From positions 1-20,569 of the forward strand of contig JAFVEX010000158.1 of the NCBI GenBank assembly GCA_017475785.1: a stretch of DNA of 20,569 bases, read 5' to 3'. This document shows, piece after piece, positions 6,805 through 14,246 of this stretch. Made by a program: the position numbers and the translations under genes. The DNA is from Eubacterium sp. (GTDB taxonomy: Bacteria; Bacillota_A; Clostridia; Lachnospirales; Lachnospiraceae). How positions within the stretch are numbered: the stretch's first letter is position 1; each line of letters opens with the position of its first letter. Under the pieces are notes generated by a model. It was not told the origin of the DNA. It saw only the letters and a program-made list of their open reading frames with translations, and made no database searches.

Positions 6805-8547
6805 TCAGGATTTGAACAGTGTGCTCAGAATGCCCCGTCCAAGTGAGGCTCCGAGATTGCCGCCTATACTCTGTCCTGTCTTTCCAAATTGTTTGCCGAA
6901 CTGCTTGCCGACTTCCCGGCCGACGCTTCCTGCTACGGAGTTTCCGACGGATTTGGCGGCCTTTGCGCGCGCGGCAGCTGCTTTTTCAGCTTCTTTCCTT
7001 GCTTTTTCGGCCTGGCGCATCGCCTCTCTCTGCTCTTTTTCCGCCTGCTTTTCAGCTTCCCTGCGCAGGCGCTCCGCCTCCCGCTCTAGTTCCTTGCGTT
7101 CCTTCTCACGCTGACGGTCGGCTTCTTTTGCCTCTGTGGCCCTCTGTTTTTCCAGCTCCGCGCGCTGCTTTGCCAGCTGCGCGTCCAGCTCCTGGCGCTG
7201 CTGCTCCTGCTGCGCGGCGATCGCTGCCCGCTCTGCCTCCGCCTGCGCTTCCAGCCCACGCCTCTGCAGGAACTCATAAGCGGAATCCGGATCGTACGAC
7301 TCTGCGTATTTGCTGTACAGAATGCTTCCCTTTACGTTCTGCTCACGCTCCGCGTCGGACAGAATACCCATGCGGCTCTGGGGCGGGAGAATGTATGCTT
7401 TCTCGACGATGCCCGGTATGCCGTCTGCGCCCAGGAAGGAGACCAGGGCTTCTCCTGTTCCCAGCATGCTGAGCACTTCGTATGAATTGAATGCCGGGTT
7501 GCTCCGGAAGGAATCTGCCGCTGCCTTGACGCTCTTCTGCTCTGCCGGCGTATACGCGCGGAGTGCGTGCTGAACCTTGTTGCTAAGCTGCGCGAGAACG
7601 CCGTCCGGAATATCTCGCGGGTTCTGCGTGCAGAAATACACACCGACGCCCTTGGAGCGGATCAGCTTGACGACCTGCTCTATTTTTTCCAGCAGGGACT
7701 TGGAGGCCTCTTTGAAAAGCAGGTGCGCCTCGTCGAAGAAAAACACCAGCTTCGGTTTTTCCATATCTCCCACTTCCGGAAGGGTCTCAAACAGTTCAGA
7801 GAGCATCCAGAGCAGGAACGTGGCGTAAAGCCTGCCGTTGTTGATCAGGCTTTCGCTGGCGAGAATGTTCATCATGCCTTTGCCCGTCGCGGCATCTACC
7901 GTAATCCAGTCGGAGATTTTCAGCGCCGGCTCGCCAAAGAACACGTCACCGCCGGACATCTCCAGTGCGACAACCGCCCTTGTAATCGCGCCGATGGAAG
8001 CACTGCTGATTCTGCCGTATTCCGCAGCCAGCTCTGCGCTGTTTTCGTTGACAAAATTCAGAATTGCCTTCAGATCCTTCGTGTCGATCAGAAGCAGCTG
8101 ATGGTCGTCGGCAATCTTAAAGACGATGTTAAGGATATCTGTCTGCAGGTCATTCAGCTCCAGAACTCGCGCCAGAAGGAGCGGCCCGATTTCCGTGATA
8201 GTGGTGCGCAGCTGAATGCCGCGTGTCCCGTAAATATCCCAGAATGTGACCGGGTACTTCTGATACGCAAAGCCAGCATCCGCGAGTCCGAACCGCTCGA
8301 TCCTGCGCTGCATGTCCTCGCTGTCCAGGCCAGGCGCGGCCATACCGGCGAGATCGCCCTTGACATCCGCCATAAAAACGGGAACGCCCATATCACTGAA
8401 GGACTCCGCCATAACCTTGAGGGTAACCGTCTTTCCGGTTCCGGTGGCACCCGCGATTAATCCATGGCGGTTTGCCATCTTCGGGATAATGGAGAGGTGC
8501 TCTCCAGTCTCTGTGTTCGCAATCCAGAATAAATTGTCGTTATACAT
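6805..8547 (-). CDS. HerA-like P-loop ATPase (DUF853 / YjgR family)
   Basis: The 580-aa product is a FtsK/HerA-superfamily ATPase. It has Walker A GATGTGKT (33-40), DVKGDLAGM (61-69) typical of DUF853, Walker B KLVFFFDEAH (266-275), and the sensor FCTQNPRDIPDGVLAQLSNKVQHALRA (from 305). The C-terminal third is a highly charged coiled coil (about 425-530, Glu/Arg/Lys/Ala/Gln), then a Gly-rich tail (VGREVGKQFGKQFG). HerA relatives are hexameric DNA translocases; the DUF853 branch has no settled role. ATG 8547 has GGAGGG five bases upstream, which excludes the earlier in-frame start. No NurA nuclease gene is adjacent, so it is not a classical HerA-NurA pair. The nearest upstream gene, YgiQ, is 84 bp away. 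Confidence 0.93.
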   Translation of the reverse strand: MYNDNLFWIANTETGEHLSIIPKMANRHGLIAGATGTGKTVTLKVMAESFSDMGVPVFMADVKGDLAGMAAPGLDSEDMQRRIERFGLADAGFAYQKYPVTFWDIYGTRGIQLRTTITEIGPLLLARVLELNDLQTDILNIVFKIADDHQLLLIDTKDLKAILNFVNENSAELAAEYGRISSASIGAITRAVVALEMSGGDVFFGEPALKISDWITVDAATGKGMMNILASESLINNGRLYATFLLWMLSELFETLPEVGDMEKPKLVFFFDEAHLLFKEASKSLLEKIEQVVKLIRSKGVGVYFCTQNPRDIPDGVLAQLSNKVQHALRAYTPAEQKSVKAAADSFRSNPAFNSYEVLSMLGTGEALVSFLGADGIPGIVEKAYILPPQSRMGILSDAEREQNVKGSILYSKYAESYDPDSAYEFLQRRGLEAQAEAERAAIAAQQEQQRQELDAQLAKQRAELEKQRATEAKEADRQREKERKELEREAERLRREAEKQAEKEQREAMRQAEKARKEAEKAAAARAKAAKSVGNSVAGSVGREVGKQFGKQFGKTGQSIGGNLGASLGRGILSTLFKS

Positions 8548-8605
8548 AAAACCCTCCGTGCCTGTAAGCTGGTTTTTGTGAGCTATGTGAAAATATTTTA
8601 TCATG

Positions 8606-8628
8606 TTTTCCGCACAGCGTGCAGAAAA
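8606..8628. repeat. Short hairpin between YgiQ and HerA-like genes
   Basis: TTTTCCGCAC (8606-8615) pairs with GTGCAGAAAA (8619-8628) around a 3-nt loop, with one C-A mismatch on the plus strand that becomes a U-G pair in the minus-strand RNA. The T-run precedes and the A-run follows the stem on both strands, which is the wrong order for a terminator. It sits 4 bp past the YgiQ stop and may set an mRNA end or processing site. Confidence 0.35.
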
Positions 8629-8631
8629 ATT

Positions 8632-10638
8632 CTATCGTCTTCTCGTATCTTGGGATTTTCCGTGTATCGTTCCCGTTTTTGCTGTCTTTGTGGTCTTTTC
8701 TGGTTTCCTCGTCTTCCCTGACTTTCCCCGCTTCGCAGGCCTGTTTCTGTTCCCTTGCGGGCGGCCGTCTGTACTCTTATCCATCCTGCGCGGCGGGATC
8801 AGGCAGTTCCGTCCAAACCCGATCAGATCTTTTCTGCCTGTCTTCAGCAGAGCTTCCCGCACCAGTTCATAGTTTTCCGGCTTCCGGAATTGAATCAGGG
8901 CGCGCTGCATCGCTTTTTCATGGGGATCGGAGGCGACGTACACTTCTTCCATCGTCACCGGGTCAAGTCCTGTGTAATACATGCACGTTGAAATTGTTCC
9001 GGGCGTGGGATAAAAATCCTGTACCTGTTCCGGCGTGCTGCGTATTTGATTCAGGTACTCAGCCAGCTCCACCGCGTGTTCCAGGGTGCTGCCGGGATGC
9101 GACGACATCAGATACGGTACCAGATACTGCTCTTTTCCTGTTTTTTGATTGATCCGTCCGAATTCCTTTGTGAACGCGTTGTATACCGAAACAGGCGGCT
9201 TTCCCATGCGTTTGAGCACTTCTTCTGAGACATGCTCCGGCGCGACACGCAGCTGGCCGCTGATATGATGACGGCACAGCTCTGTAAAAAATGTTCTGTC
9301 AGGATCTGCCATCAGATAATCAAACCGGATGCCGGACCGGACGAATACCTGTCGGACGCCGGGCAGCGCGCGCAGCCGCCGGAGCAGACGTGTGTAGTCA
9401 CTGTGGTCGACCTCCAGATTCGGACACGGCTCCGGAAACAGGCACTCCCTGTGACGGCAGGCGCCTTTCTGCATCTGCTTCCTGCACGCGGGCTGACGGA
9501 ACTGGGCTGTCGGGCCGCCGACATCGTGAATATAGCCTTTAAAATCAGGAAACTGCGTGAGTCGCGCGGCCTCCCTGAGAATGGATTCCTGGCTGCGCGC
9601 CTGCACGATTCTGCCCTCGTGAAAGGTGAGCGCGCAGAAATTACAGCCGCCGAAGCACCCTCTGTTGGAGGTCAGGCTGAAGCGGATTTCCTTTAACGCG
9701 GGAATTCCCCCGTCACGCTCATACACCGGATGATATGTGCAGGTGTAGGGACGGTCGTATATGTCATCCATCTCCTGCATGGTAAGCGGCTTTGCGGGTG
9801 GATTCTGTACGACAAATGTTCCGCCCCCGTAGGTCTCGTATATCTGCCTTGCCTGAAATGGATCGGTGTTCTGAAACTGCACCCGGATACTCTCGGCATA
9901 GCGCCTCTTGTGCCGGGGAATCTGTTTTTCATGGACCGGCCGCGATTCTTCACGGTCAGGCAGCAATTCCTCATAATCCGGCAGACGCACGGCCTCGCGC
10001 AGCAGGGAAGCGTCCCTTGTCTTGAAGACGGTTCCTGCGACATAGGTAATGTCTTTTACGGCAATTCCGGCATCCAGTGCCTCCGCGATCTCCAGAATGC
10101 TGTGCTCGCCCATCCCGTAGGAAATCAGATCAGCCCCGGATTCCAACAGAATCGACCGCCGGATCTGATCCGACCAGTAGTCGTAGTGCGCCAGCCTGCG
10201 CAGACTGGCCTCAATCCCGCCGATCACCAGAGGTGTTTTTTTGTACTGCTGCCGGATCAGATTGCAATAGACTTTAACGGCCCGGTCCGGCCGCAGCCCG
10301 GTCTTGCCGCCGGGGCTGAAGGCGTCCGTCCCGCGGCGCTTTTTTGCGACCGTGTAGTGATTGACCATGGAATCCATATTGCCGGAGGATACCAGAAAGG
10401 CGAGACGCGGCTCGCCAAACCTGGCGATGCTCTCCGGATCTCTCCAGTCCGGCTGGCAGATCATTCCGACAGTATATCCGTACGCCTGCAGCATGCGCGT
10501 GATAATCGCCGCGCCAAAGCTCGGGTGATCCACATACGCGTCACCACTTACATCGACGAAATCAAGCTGCCGGATTCCGGCAGCTTGCATTTCCTGTTTG
10601 CTGATTGGCAAAAACGCAGTATTCATAGAACTATTCAT
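8632..10638 (-). CDS. YgiQ-family radical SAM protein
   Basis: The 668-aa product matches YgiQ along its length. The N-terminal domain opens AFLPISKQEM...LDFVDVSGDAYVDHPSFG and holds GNMDSMVNHYT and PLVIGGIEASLRRLAHYDYW. The radical SAM motif is CFGGCNFC (Cys328, Cys332, Cys335) within LTSNRGCFGGCNFCAL, which binds a [4Fe-4S] cluster and S-adenosylmethionine. A second Cys set (CRKQMQKGACRHRECLFPEPC) lies further on, and the protein ends in a basic Lys/Arg/Thr tail. The reaction of YgiQ is not established. The ATG at 10638 or the in-frame ATG 10626 may be used, since neither has a strong site. It follows the DUF3048 gene by 12 bp, so they form an operon. Confidence 0.95.
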   Translation of the reverse strand: MNSSMNTAFLPISKQEMQAAGIRQLDFVDVSGDAYVDHPSFGAAIITRMLQAYGYTVGMICQPDWRDPESIARFGEPRLAFLVSSGNMDSMVNHYTVAKKRRGTDAFSPGGKTGLRPDRAVKVYCNLIRQQYKKTPLVIGGIEASLRRLAHYDYWSDQIRRSILLESGADLISYGMGEHSILEIAEALDAGIAVKDITYVAGTVFKTRDASLLREAVRLPDYEELLPDREESRPVHEKQIPRHKRRYAESIRVQFQNTDPFQARQIYETYGGGTFVVQNPPAKPLTMQEMDDIYDRPYTCTYHPVYERDGGIPALKEIRFSLTSNRGCFGGCNFCALTFHEGRIVQARSQESILREAARLTQFPDFKGYIHDVGGPTAQFRQPACRKQMQKGACRHRECLFPEPCPNLEVDHSDYTRLLRRLRALPGVRQVFVRSGIRFDYLMADPDRTFFTELCRHHISGQLRVAPEHVSEEVLKRMGKPPVSVYNAFTKEFGRINQKTGKEQYLVPYLMSSHPGSTLEHAVELAEYLNQIRSTPEQVQDFYPTPGTISTCMYYTGLDPVTMEEVYVASDPHEKAMQRALIQFRKPENYELVREALLKTGRKDLIGFGRNCLIPPRRMDKSTDGRPQGNRNRPAKRGKSGKTRKPEKTTKTAKTGTIHGKSQDTRRR

Positions 10639-10650
10639 AGAGTGGCTTAT

Positions 10651-11826
10651 TTACTCCAGTGTCAGACGATCCCAGTGGTCGTGCGCGACGATTCCGATGT
10701 AGGTTTTGCCGCGGTTGAGCTTGATTTCATTGCCCTTCTTATCGTAGTATTTCGTAATGCCGGTCTCGCCTTCCTTTTCCCAGGTGATCGGGATCGCGTG
10801 TCCGTTTGTGATGTAGTATCCCTTGTCCTTGTTGTTGCAGACATCAAACCACATGTAACCGGCGTCGTCGTACAGGATGTAGTTGACCTTCTGCAGAATG
10901 ACATTCTTGAAGGTCAGCGCCTCGCCGTCTTCTCCGTCGACATGCTGCTTTCCATAGCAGTAGAAGTCATATGTTCCTGTCTCTGTATTGTACTCCAGAC
11001 GGGAATTTGTGTGCTCGTACGGAATGCCGACGCTTGTGACTTCCTTTGCCTTCTTGTAATTTGTCAGGTCTGTCTCGGTCTCATACGGAACGAACAGGAA
11101 GTGCGAGTCGCGCTCCGGCTTAAACTCATTATAAGTTGTGCTGATCCCGCTGTTTGAGAAATTGCGCTCCAGATCGCCCGGCAGGATGTACTCTGTAAAC
11201 TCGCGTGCTTTTCCGTTGTTGACGCGGGAGAAGGTTCCTGAGAAATGATCCGTGTAATCCTGCTCAATCCATTTCTGAATGTAGTGCGGGCCGCCGTCGT
11301 GGCAGATGACTGCGTTCCACTCGGAAGCCAGCCAGATGTTCGTCGTGCGGACGCTTCGGATGCTTCCCATCTGCTGAATGTTCTGCCAGTCCTTGCGGAG
11401 GCACATCAGACGCGTGATATAGCCGTTTTTCTGGCTGTTCATGATCTCGTAAACTACATCGCACTCAGCGATCCCGAAATGATCGTACGCGGTGGTCTCA
11501 TTGTCTACCATAACGGCGATCGGGCGCTGATCCTGCATCTCCAGATCGATCGGCTCACCCGTCAGCTCGCTGAAATACATGCCTTCCGGCGGGACGGATT
11601 CCTCCTCTTCTTCCACCACTGGCTCCGGCGTCGGCTCAGGCGTCGCCGCCTCGGTCGGCTCAGGCGTCGGCTCCTCTGTCGGCTCCGGCGTTGGCTCCTC
11701 AACTGCCGCGGAGACGTCTTCAATCGCGTCCACAACGGTAGAGGCGCCGCATCCTGCAAGTGTACCTGCTGCCATAGACGCAATCAGAACACCACAAAAA
11801 AGTCTTTTCACAAAACTCGCTTTCAT
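10651..11826 (-). CDS. yerB: DUF3048 (YerB-like) lipoprotein
   Basis: The 391-aa product has a lipoprotein signal with lipobox LAGC (Cys26), then a spacer of TPEPTEEP/TPEPTPEP repeats (about 44-70) and an acidic VVEEEEES. The rest fits DUF3048: RPIAVMVDNE, MCLRKDWQNIQQMGSIRSVRTTN, ICHDGGPHYIQKWI, VNYILYDDAGYMWFDV and the closing GKTYIGIVAHDHWDRLTLE. YerB-type proteins sit on the outer face of the membrane; their biochemical role is not settled. The ATG 11826 has GGGGAG nine bases upstream, with AT-rich TATATTATATT at about 11848-11858 as a possible -10 region. It heads the YgiQ operon. Assignment to the family is firm, function open. Confidence 0.93.
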   Translation of the reverse strand: MKASFVKRLFCGVLIASMAAGTLAGCGASTVVDAIEDVSAAVEEPTPEPTEEPTPEPTEAATPEPTPEPVVEEEEESVPPEGMYFSELTGEPIDLEMQDQRPIAVMVDNETTAYDHFGIAECDVVYEIMNSQKNGYITRLMCLRKDWQNIQQMGSIRSVRTTNIWLASEWNAVICHDGGPHYIQKWIEQDYTDHFSGTFSRVNNGKAREFTEYILPGDLERNFSNSGISTTYNEFKPERDSHFLFVPYETETDLTNYKKAKEVTSVGIPYEHTNSRLEYNTETGTYDFYCYGKQHVDGEDGEALTFKNVILQKVNYILYDDAGYMWFDVCNNKDKGYYITNGHAIPITWEKEGETGITKYYDKKGNEIKLNRGKTYIGIVAHDHWDRLTLE

Positions 11827-11874
11827 AATGAACTCCCCTGTTATTAATTAATATAATATACTCCGGTTCCCTTC

Positions 11875-11912
11875 GTCCTGCGCGGATATCTGCGACCGTC
11901 TGTCCGCAGGAC
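11875..11912. repeat. 8-bp inverted repeat in the DUF3048 / DegV gap
   Basis: GTCCTGCG (11875-11882) is repeated perfectly inverted as CGCAGGAC (11905-11912) with 22 nt between. It lies upstream of the lipoprotein gene in the divergent gap. No T-tract follows on the minus strand. It could be an operator or part of a leader RNA. Confidence 0.3.
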
Positions 11913-11966
11913 ACAAAAAATACACAATTCAGTATACCTGATCTGTTCTGAAAAATCAACCGACCG

Positions 11967-11995
11967 TTGACAAGCATGACCGCTTTTTGTAGAAT
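11967..11995 (+). promoter_or_regulatory. Strong sigma-A promoter for the DegV genes
   Basis: TTGACA (11967-11972) is a perfect -35 box, separated by exactly 17 nt from TAGAAT (11990-11995), a five-of-six -10 box. Transcription should begin near 12002, leaving a leader of about 57 nt before the AAGGAG ribosome site and the DegV ATG. This is the best promoter in the window. Confidence 0.8.
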
Positions 11996-12007
11996 AGAAC
12001 GCGTCGA

Positions 12008-12025
12008 ATGTTGTTCTGTCAACAT
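12008..12025. promoter_or_regulatory. Inverted repeat just after the DegV start site
   Basis: ATGTTG (12008-12013) and CAACAT (12020-12025) flank a 6-nt centre. The position, a few bases past the predicted transcription start, suits a repressor site; it could also fold as a small leader hairpin. The symmetry is short, so chance is possible. Confidence 0.35.
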
Positions 12026-12058
12026 GTCACCTTTATATATTAAGGAGAATGGTTTTTT

Positions 12059-12952
12059 ATGGATCAATATCTTATTTATACAGATTCTGCTGTGGATATG
12101 CCGCAGCATATCTATGAGGAATATGATGTCCGGATCATTCCGATGGACTATGTTCTCGCCGGAGAATCGATCACATTTTACAGCAACTCACCGGATCGCG
12201 ACGAGTACTGTGACCGTCTTTACGCGGCACTCAAGGAAGGCGCTGACGTGCAGACATCCCAGATCACGCCGTTCCGCTATATCGAGACATGGACGCCGGA
12301 GCTGGAGGCCGGACATGACATCCTCTACCTCTCCTTCTCATCCGGCATGTCCGCGACGTATGACAACGCCTGCAGCGCCGCAAATCAGCTGAAGGAAGAC
12401 TTCCCGGACAGAACGATCTGTGTCGTGGATACACTCGCGGCGACAAGCGGCCAGGGCATTTTTACGCACGCGGCTCTGCTGAACCGCGCGGCAGGCATGT
12501 CCATTGCGGAAAATGAGGCGTGGCTGATTGAAAAACGCCCGTACCTCTGCCACCGGTTCATGGTGGGAGACCTGAATTACCTGCACAAGGGCGGACGCGT
12601 GTCATCCGCAGTCGCGATCATCGGATCGATGCTGAACATCAAGCCGCTCCTGATCATCGACGACGAGGGAAAGCTGCAGGTCGTCTCCAAGGCACGCGGG
12701 CAGAAGCCGGCAATGAAGCGTCTCGTCCAGAGTTACAAGAGTGAAATGGGCGTCCAGGATGTACCGAAGCTTGTCTACATCGGACACACCTCTCTCTATG
12801 AGGAGGCAGAGTCGCTGAAAAAAATGATCGAGGAAGTCGCGGAAGAAGGTACTGTCGTAGAACTGCAGAATCTCTCGCCGGTCATCGGTGTCCACTGCGG
12901 CCCCTCCTTCTTCAGTGTCTGCGGATGGGGCCAGCACCGTGTAGAGGCCTGA
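12059..12952 (+). CDS. DegV family fatty-acid-binding protein (first copy)
   Basis: The 297-aa product matches DegV/FakB proteins, which bind a fatty acid in a deep pocket and, in systems with a FakA kinase, present it for phosphorylation. Family motifs are YTDSAVDMP (7-15), TSQITPFRY (66-74), the fatty-acid head-group loop SFSSGMSATYDNA (92-104), CVVDTLAATSGQG, the LNYLHKGGRVSSA stretch, IKPLLIIDDEGKLQVVSKARG, and a closing VIGVHCGPSFFSVCGWG. The ATG follows AAGGAG at a good distance. A near-consensus promoter drives it. No FakA gene is in the window. Binding of a lipid is family knowledge; the ligand is unknown. Confidence 0.95.
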   Translation: MDQYLIYTDSAVDMPQHIYEEYDVRIIPMDYVLAGESITFYSNSPDRDEYCDRLYAALKEGADVQTSQITPFRYIETWTPELEAGHDILYLSFSSGMSATYDNACSAANQLKEDFPDRTICVVDTLAATSGQGIFTHAALLNRAAGMSIAENEAWLIEKRPYLCHRFMVGDLNYLHKGGRVSSAVAIIGSMLNIKPLLIIDDEGKLQVVSKARGQKPAMKRLVQSYKSEMGVQDVPKLVYIGHTSLYEEAESLKKMIEEVAEEGTVVELQNLSPVIGVHCGPSFFSVCGWGQHRVEA

Positions 12953-12972
12953 CGGAAGTACTGATTTACCTG

Positions 12973-13018
12973 AGCTGTCTTATAAGTATTTTCTGTGATT
13001 ATGCTCAATAAGGCAGCT
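12973..13018 (+). terminator. Possible terminator between the DegV genes
   Basis: AGCTGTCTTA (12973-12982) and TAAGGCAGCT (13009-13018) pair over 10 bp with one G-U, followed by TTTAACTTT. The 26-nt loop is long for a terminator, so read-through into the second DegV gene is likely. It could tune the ratio of the two products. Confidence 0.4.
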
Positions 13019-13052
13019 TTTAACTTTGTGCCCGTAAATGAAGGAAAATACT

Positions 13053-13997
13053 ATGAATTACCGCATTGTATCAGACTCTTCTTCCAACATTCTCAGTTCT
13101 TCTGACAGCCGGTTCCTGTCGGTTGCCATGCACATTATCATCGACGGAAAGGACTGGCCTGATGAGCCCGGCACCGACGTCGACCAGATGACAGAGGCTC
13201 TGTACACAACAGGCAAACCCTCCTCCACCTCATGTCCGGGACCCGGACAGTGGCTGGACGCCTTCGGCGACGCGGAGCACGTCTTCTGTGTGACGATCAC
13301 GAACCAGCTTTCCGGCAGCTTTGAGAGCGCGATGACAGCGAAACGACAGTACGAAGAGGAACATCCCGGCAGACATGTCTATGTGATAGATTCTCTTGCT
13401 ACCGGCCCGCGCATGATTCTTCTGATTGATTACATGCGTGAGCTCCTCGCGCTGGGAACAGAGCCGGAGGAAGTCTGGCAAAAGACGCTGGAGTACAGAA
13501 AATCAACCGACCTGCTGTTTATCATGGAGTCTGTCCAGAATTTCGTCAATAACGGCCGCATGAACGCGATCCTTGCGAAGACAATCGGCATTCTGGGCAT
13601 GCGCTTCATCGGAACCGCAAGCGAGGAGGGTAAACTGAAGGTTCTCTCGAAGACCCGGGGCACCCGCAAGTGCCTGCAGTTTACCGTGTCCTATCTGAAA
13701 AAATGCGGTTACTGCGGCGGGCGGATCATCATAGCGCACCACCAGAATCCTTCTGCGGCATCCGCGCTTGCCTCGATGCTGAAGGAGGCGTTTGGTGACG
13801 TATCTGTGGAAATCCAAAAAACAACCGCGCTCTGCAGTTACTACGCAGAACGCGGCGGATTGCTGGTCGGCTTTGAAAAACCTGCAGCGGAACATGCCGC
13901 GCAGGCAGGCGGCGTCGGAGATGCTGTCCGCTCCCTCGCGAAGAAGACCGTCGGATCCCTCCTGCACGGAACGTCAGCCGACCGCACAGGAAAATAA
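13053..13997 (+). CDS. DegV family protein (second copy)
   Basis: The 314-aa product keeps the DegV plan: YRIVSDSSSN (3-12), TSCPGPGQW (59-67, where others have TSQPSPGEF), the ligand loop TITNQLSGSFESA (81-93), VYVIDSLATGPRM, SVQNFVNNGRMNAI where the first copy has LNYLHKGGRVSSA, and SEEGKLKVLSKTRG. The C-terminus (SYYAERGGLLVGFEKP) is followed by an extra 40-residue Ala/Gly-rich tail. I chose ATG 13053 because AAGGA lies seven bases upstream; ATG 13038 has no site. It differs clearly from its neighbour, so this is an old duplication with probably different ligand choice. It lies 100 bp after the first copy and converges on the dehydratase operon. Confidence 0.93.
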   Translation: MNYRIVSDSSSNILSSSDSRFLSVAMHIIIDGKDWPDEPGTDVDQMTEALYTTGKPSSTSCPGPGQWLDAFGDAEHVFCVTITNQLSGSFESAMTAKRQYEEEHPGRHVYVIDSLATGPRMILLIDYMRELLALGTEPEEVWQKTLEYRKSTDLLFIMESVQNFVNNGRMNAILAKTIGILGMRFIGTASEEGKLKVLSKTRGTRKCLQFTVSYLKKCGYCGGRIIIAHHQNPSAASALASMLKEAFGDVSVEIQKTTALCSYYAERGGLLVGFEKPAAEHAAQAGGVGDAVRSLAKKTVGSLLHGTSADRTGK

Positions 13998-13998
13998 C

Positions 13999-14039
13999 AA
14001 AAAACTGAACATCCTGTCAGGTTTCTTTCAGGACAGGAT
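13999..14039 (-). terminator. Terminator-like hairpin of the leftward dehydratase operon
   Basis: On the minus strand ATCCTGTC (14039-14032) pairs perfectly with GACAGGAT (14018-14011). Six bases further a TTTTTT run (14004-13999) follows. The stem overlaps the stop of the 71-aa gene. The gap between stem and T-run weakens the call, but it lies exactly between convergent operons. Confidence 0.45.
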
Positions 14040-14232
14040 CCTTCTGCCCATACGGCGTCTGCGTGCGGTCTTTCCGCTGCAGACGGTCGTAGTGCCGGCA
14101 GATCAGCGGTTCCCAGATATAGAACAGAAACTTTCCGTCCAGGTCAAAATAGAACACTGCAAACAATATCCCATACAATACTGCCAGATACTTCAGCAGC
14201 TTTCCGAACAGTCTCAAGATACCCTTTTTCAT
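14017..14232 (-). CDS. Small single-pass membrane protein, 71 aa
   Basis: I do not recognise the family. The product has a basic N-terminus (MKKGILRLFGKLLKY), one hydrophobic span at about 12-29 (LLKYLAVLYGILFAVFYF), and a hydrophilic, Arg/Lys-rich C-terminus. By the positive-inside rule the orientation is ambiguous because both flanks are basic. The start ATG has GGGGGA nine bases upstream. It lies 14 bp after the large dehydratase-like gene and before a terminator-like hairpin, so it is the last gene of that operon. It might anchor the iron-sulfur proteins to the membrane or to an electron donor; this is inference from position only. Confidence 0.7.
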   Translation of the reverse strand: MKKGILRLFGKLLKYLAVLYGILFAVFYFDLDGKFLFYIWEPLICRHYDRLQRKDRTQTPYGQKDPVLKET

Positions 14233-14246
14233 ACTGTATTTCCCCC

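Noticed and set aside
6805..8547. HerA-NurA style defence pair
   Set aside because: No NurA or SIR2-like nuclease gene is adjacent, and the motifs are those of the widespread DUF853 branch.
8606..8628. Terminator after YgiQ
   Set aside because: The stem has T before and A after it on both strands, opposite to a Rho-independent terminator; kept only as a hairpin.
9730..11157. 475-aa open frame on the plus strand
   Set aside because: It is antisense to YgiQ and the DUF3048 gene, both with clear family motifs. Long antisense frames are common in GC-rich coding sequence, and this one has no recognisable motif.
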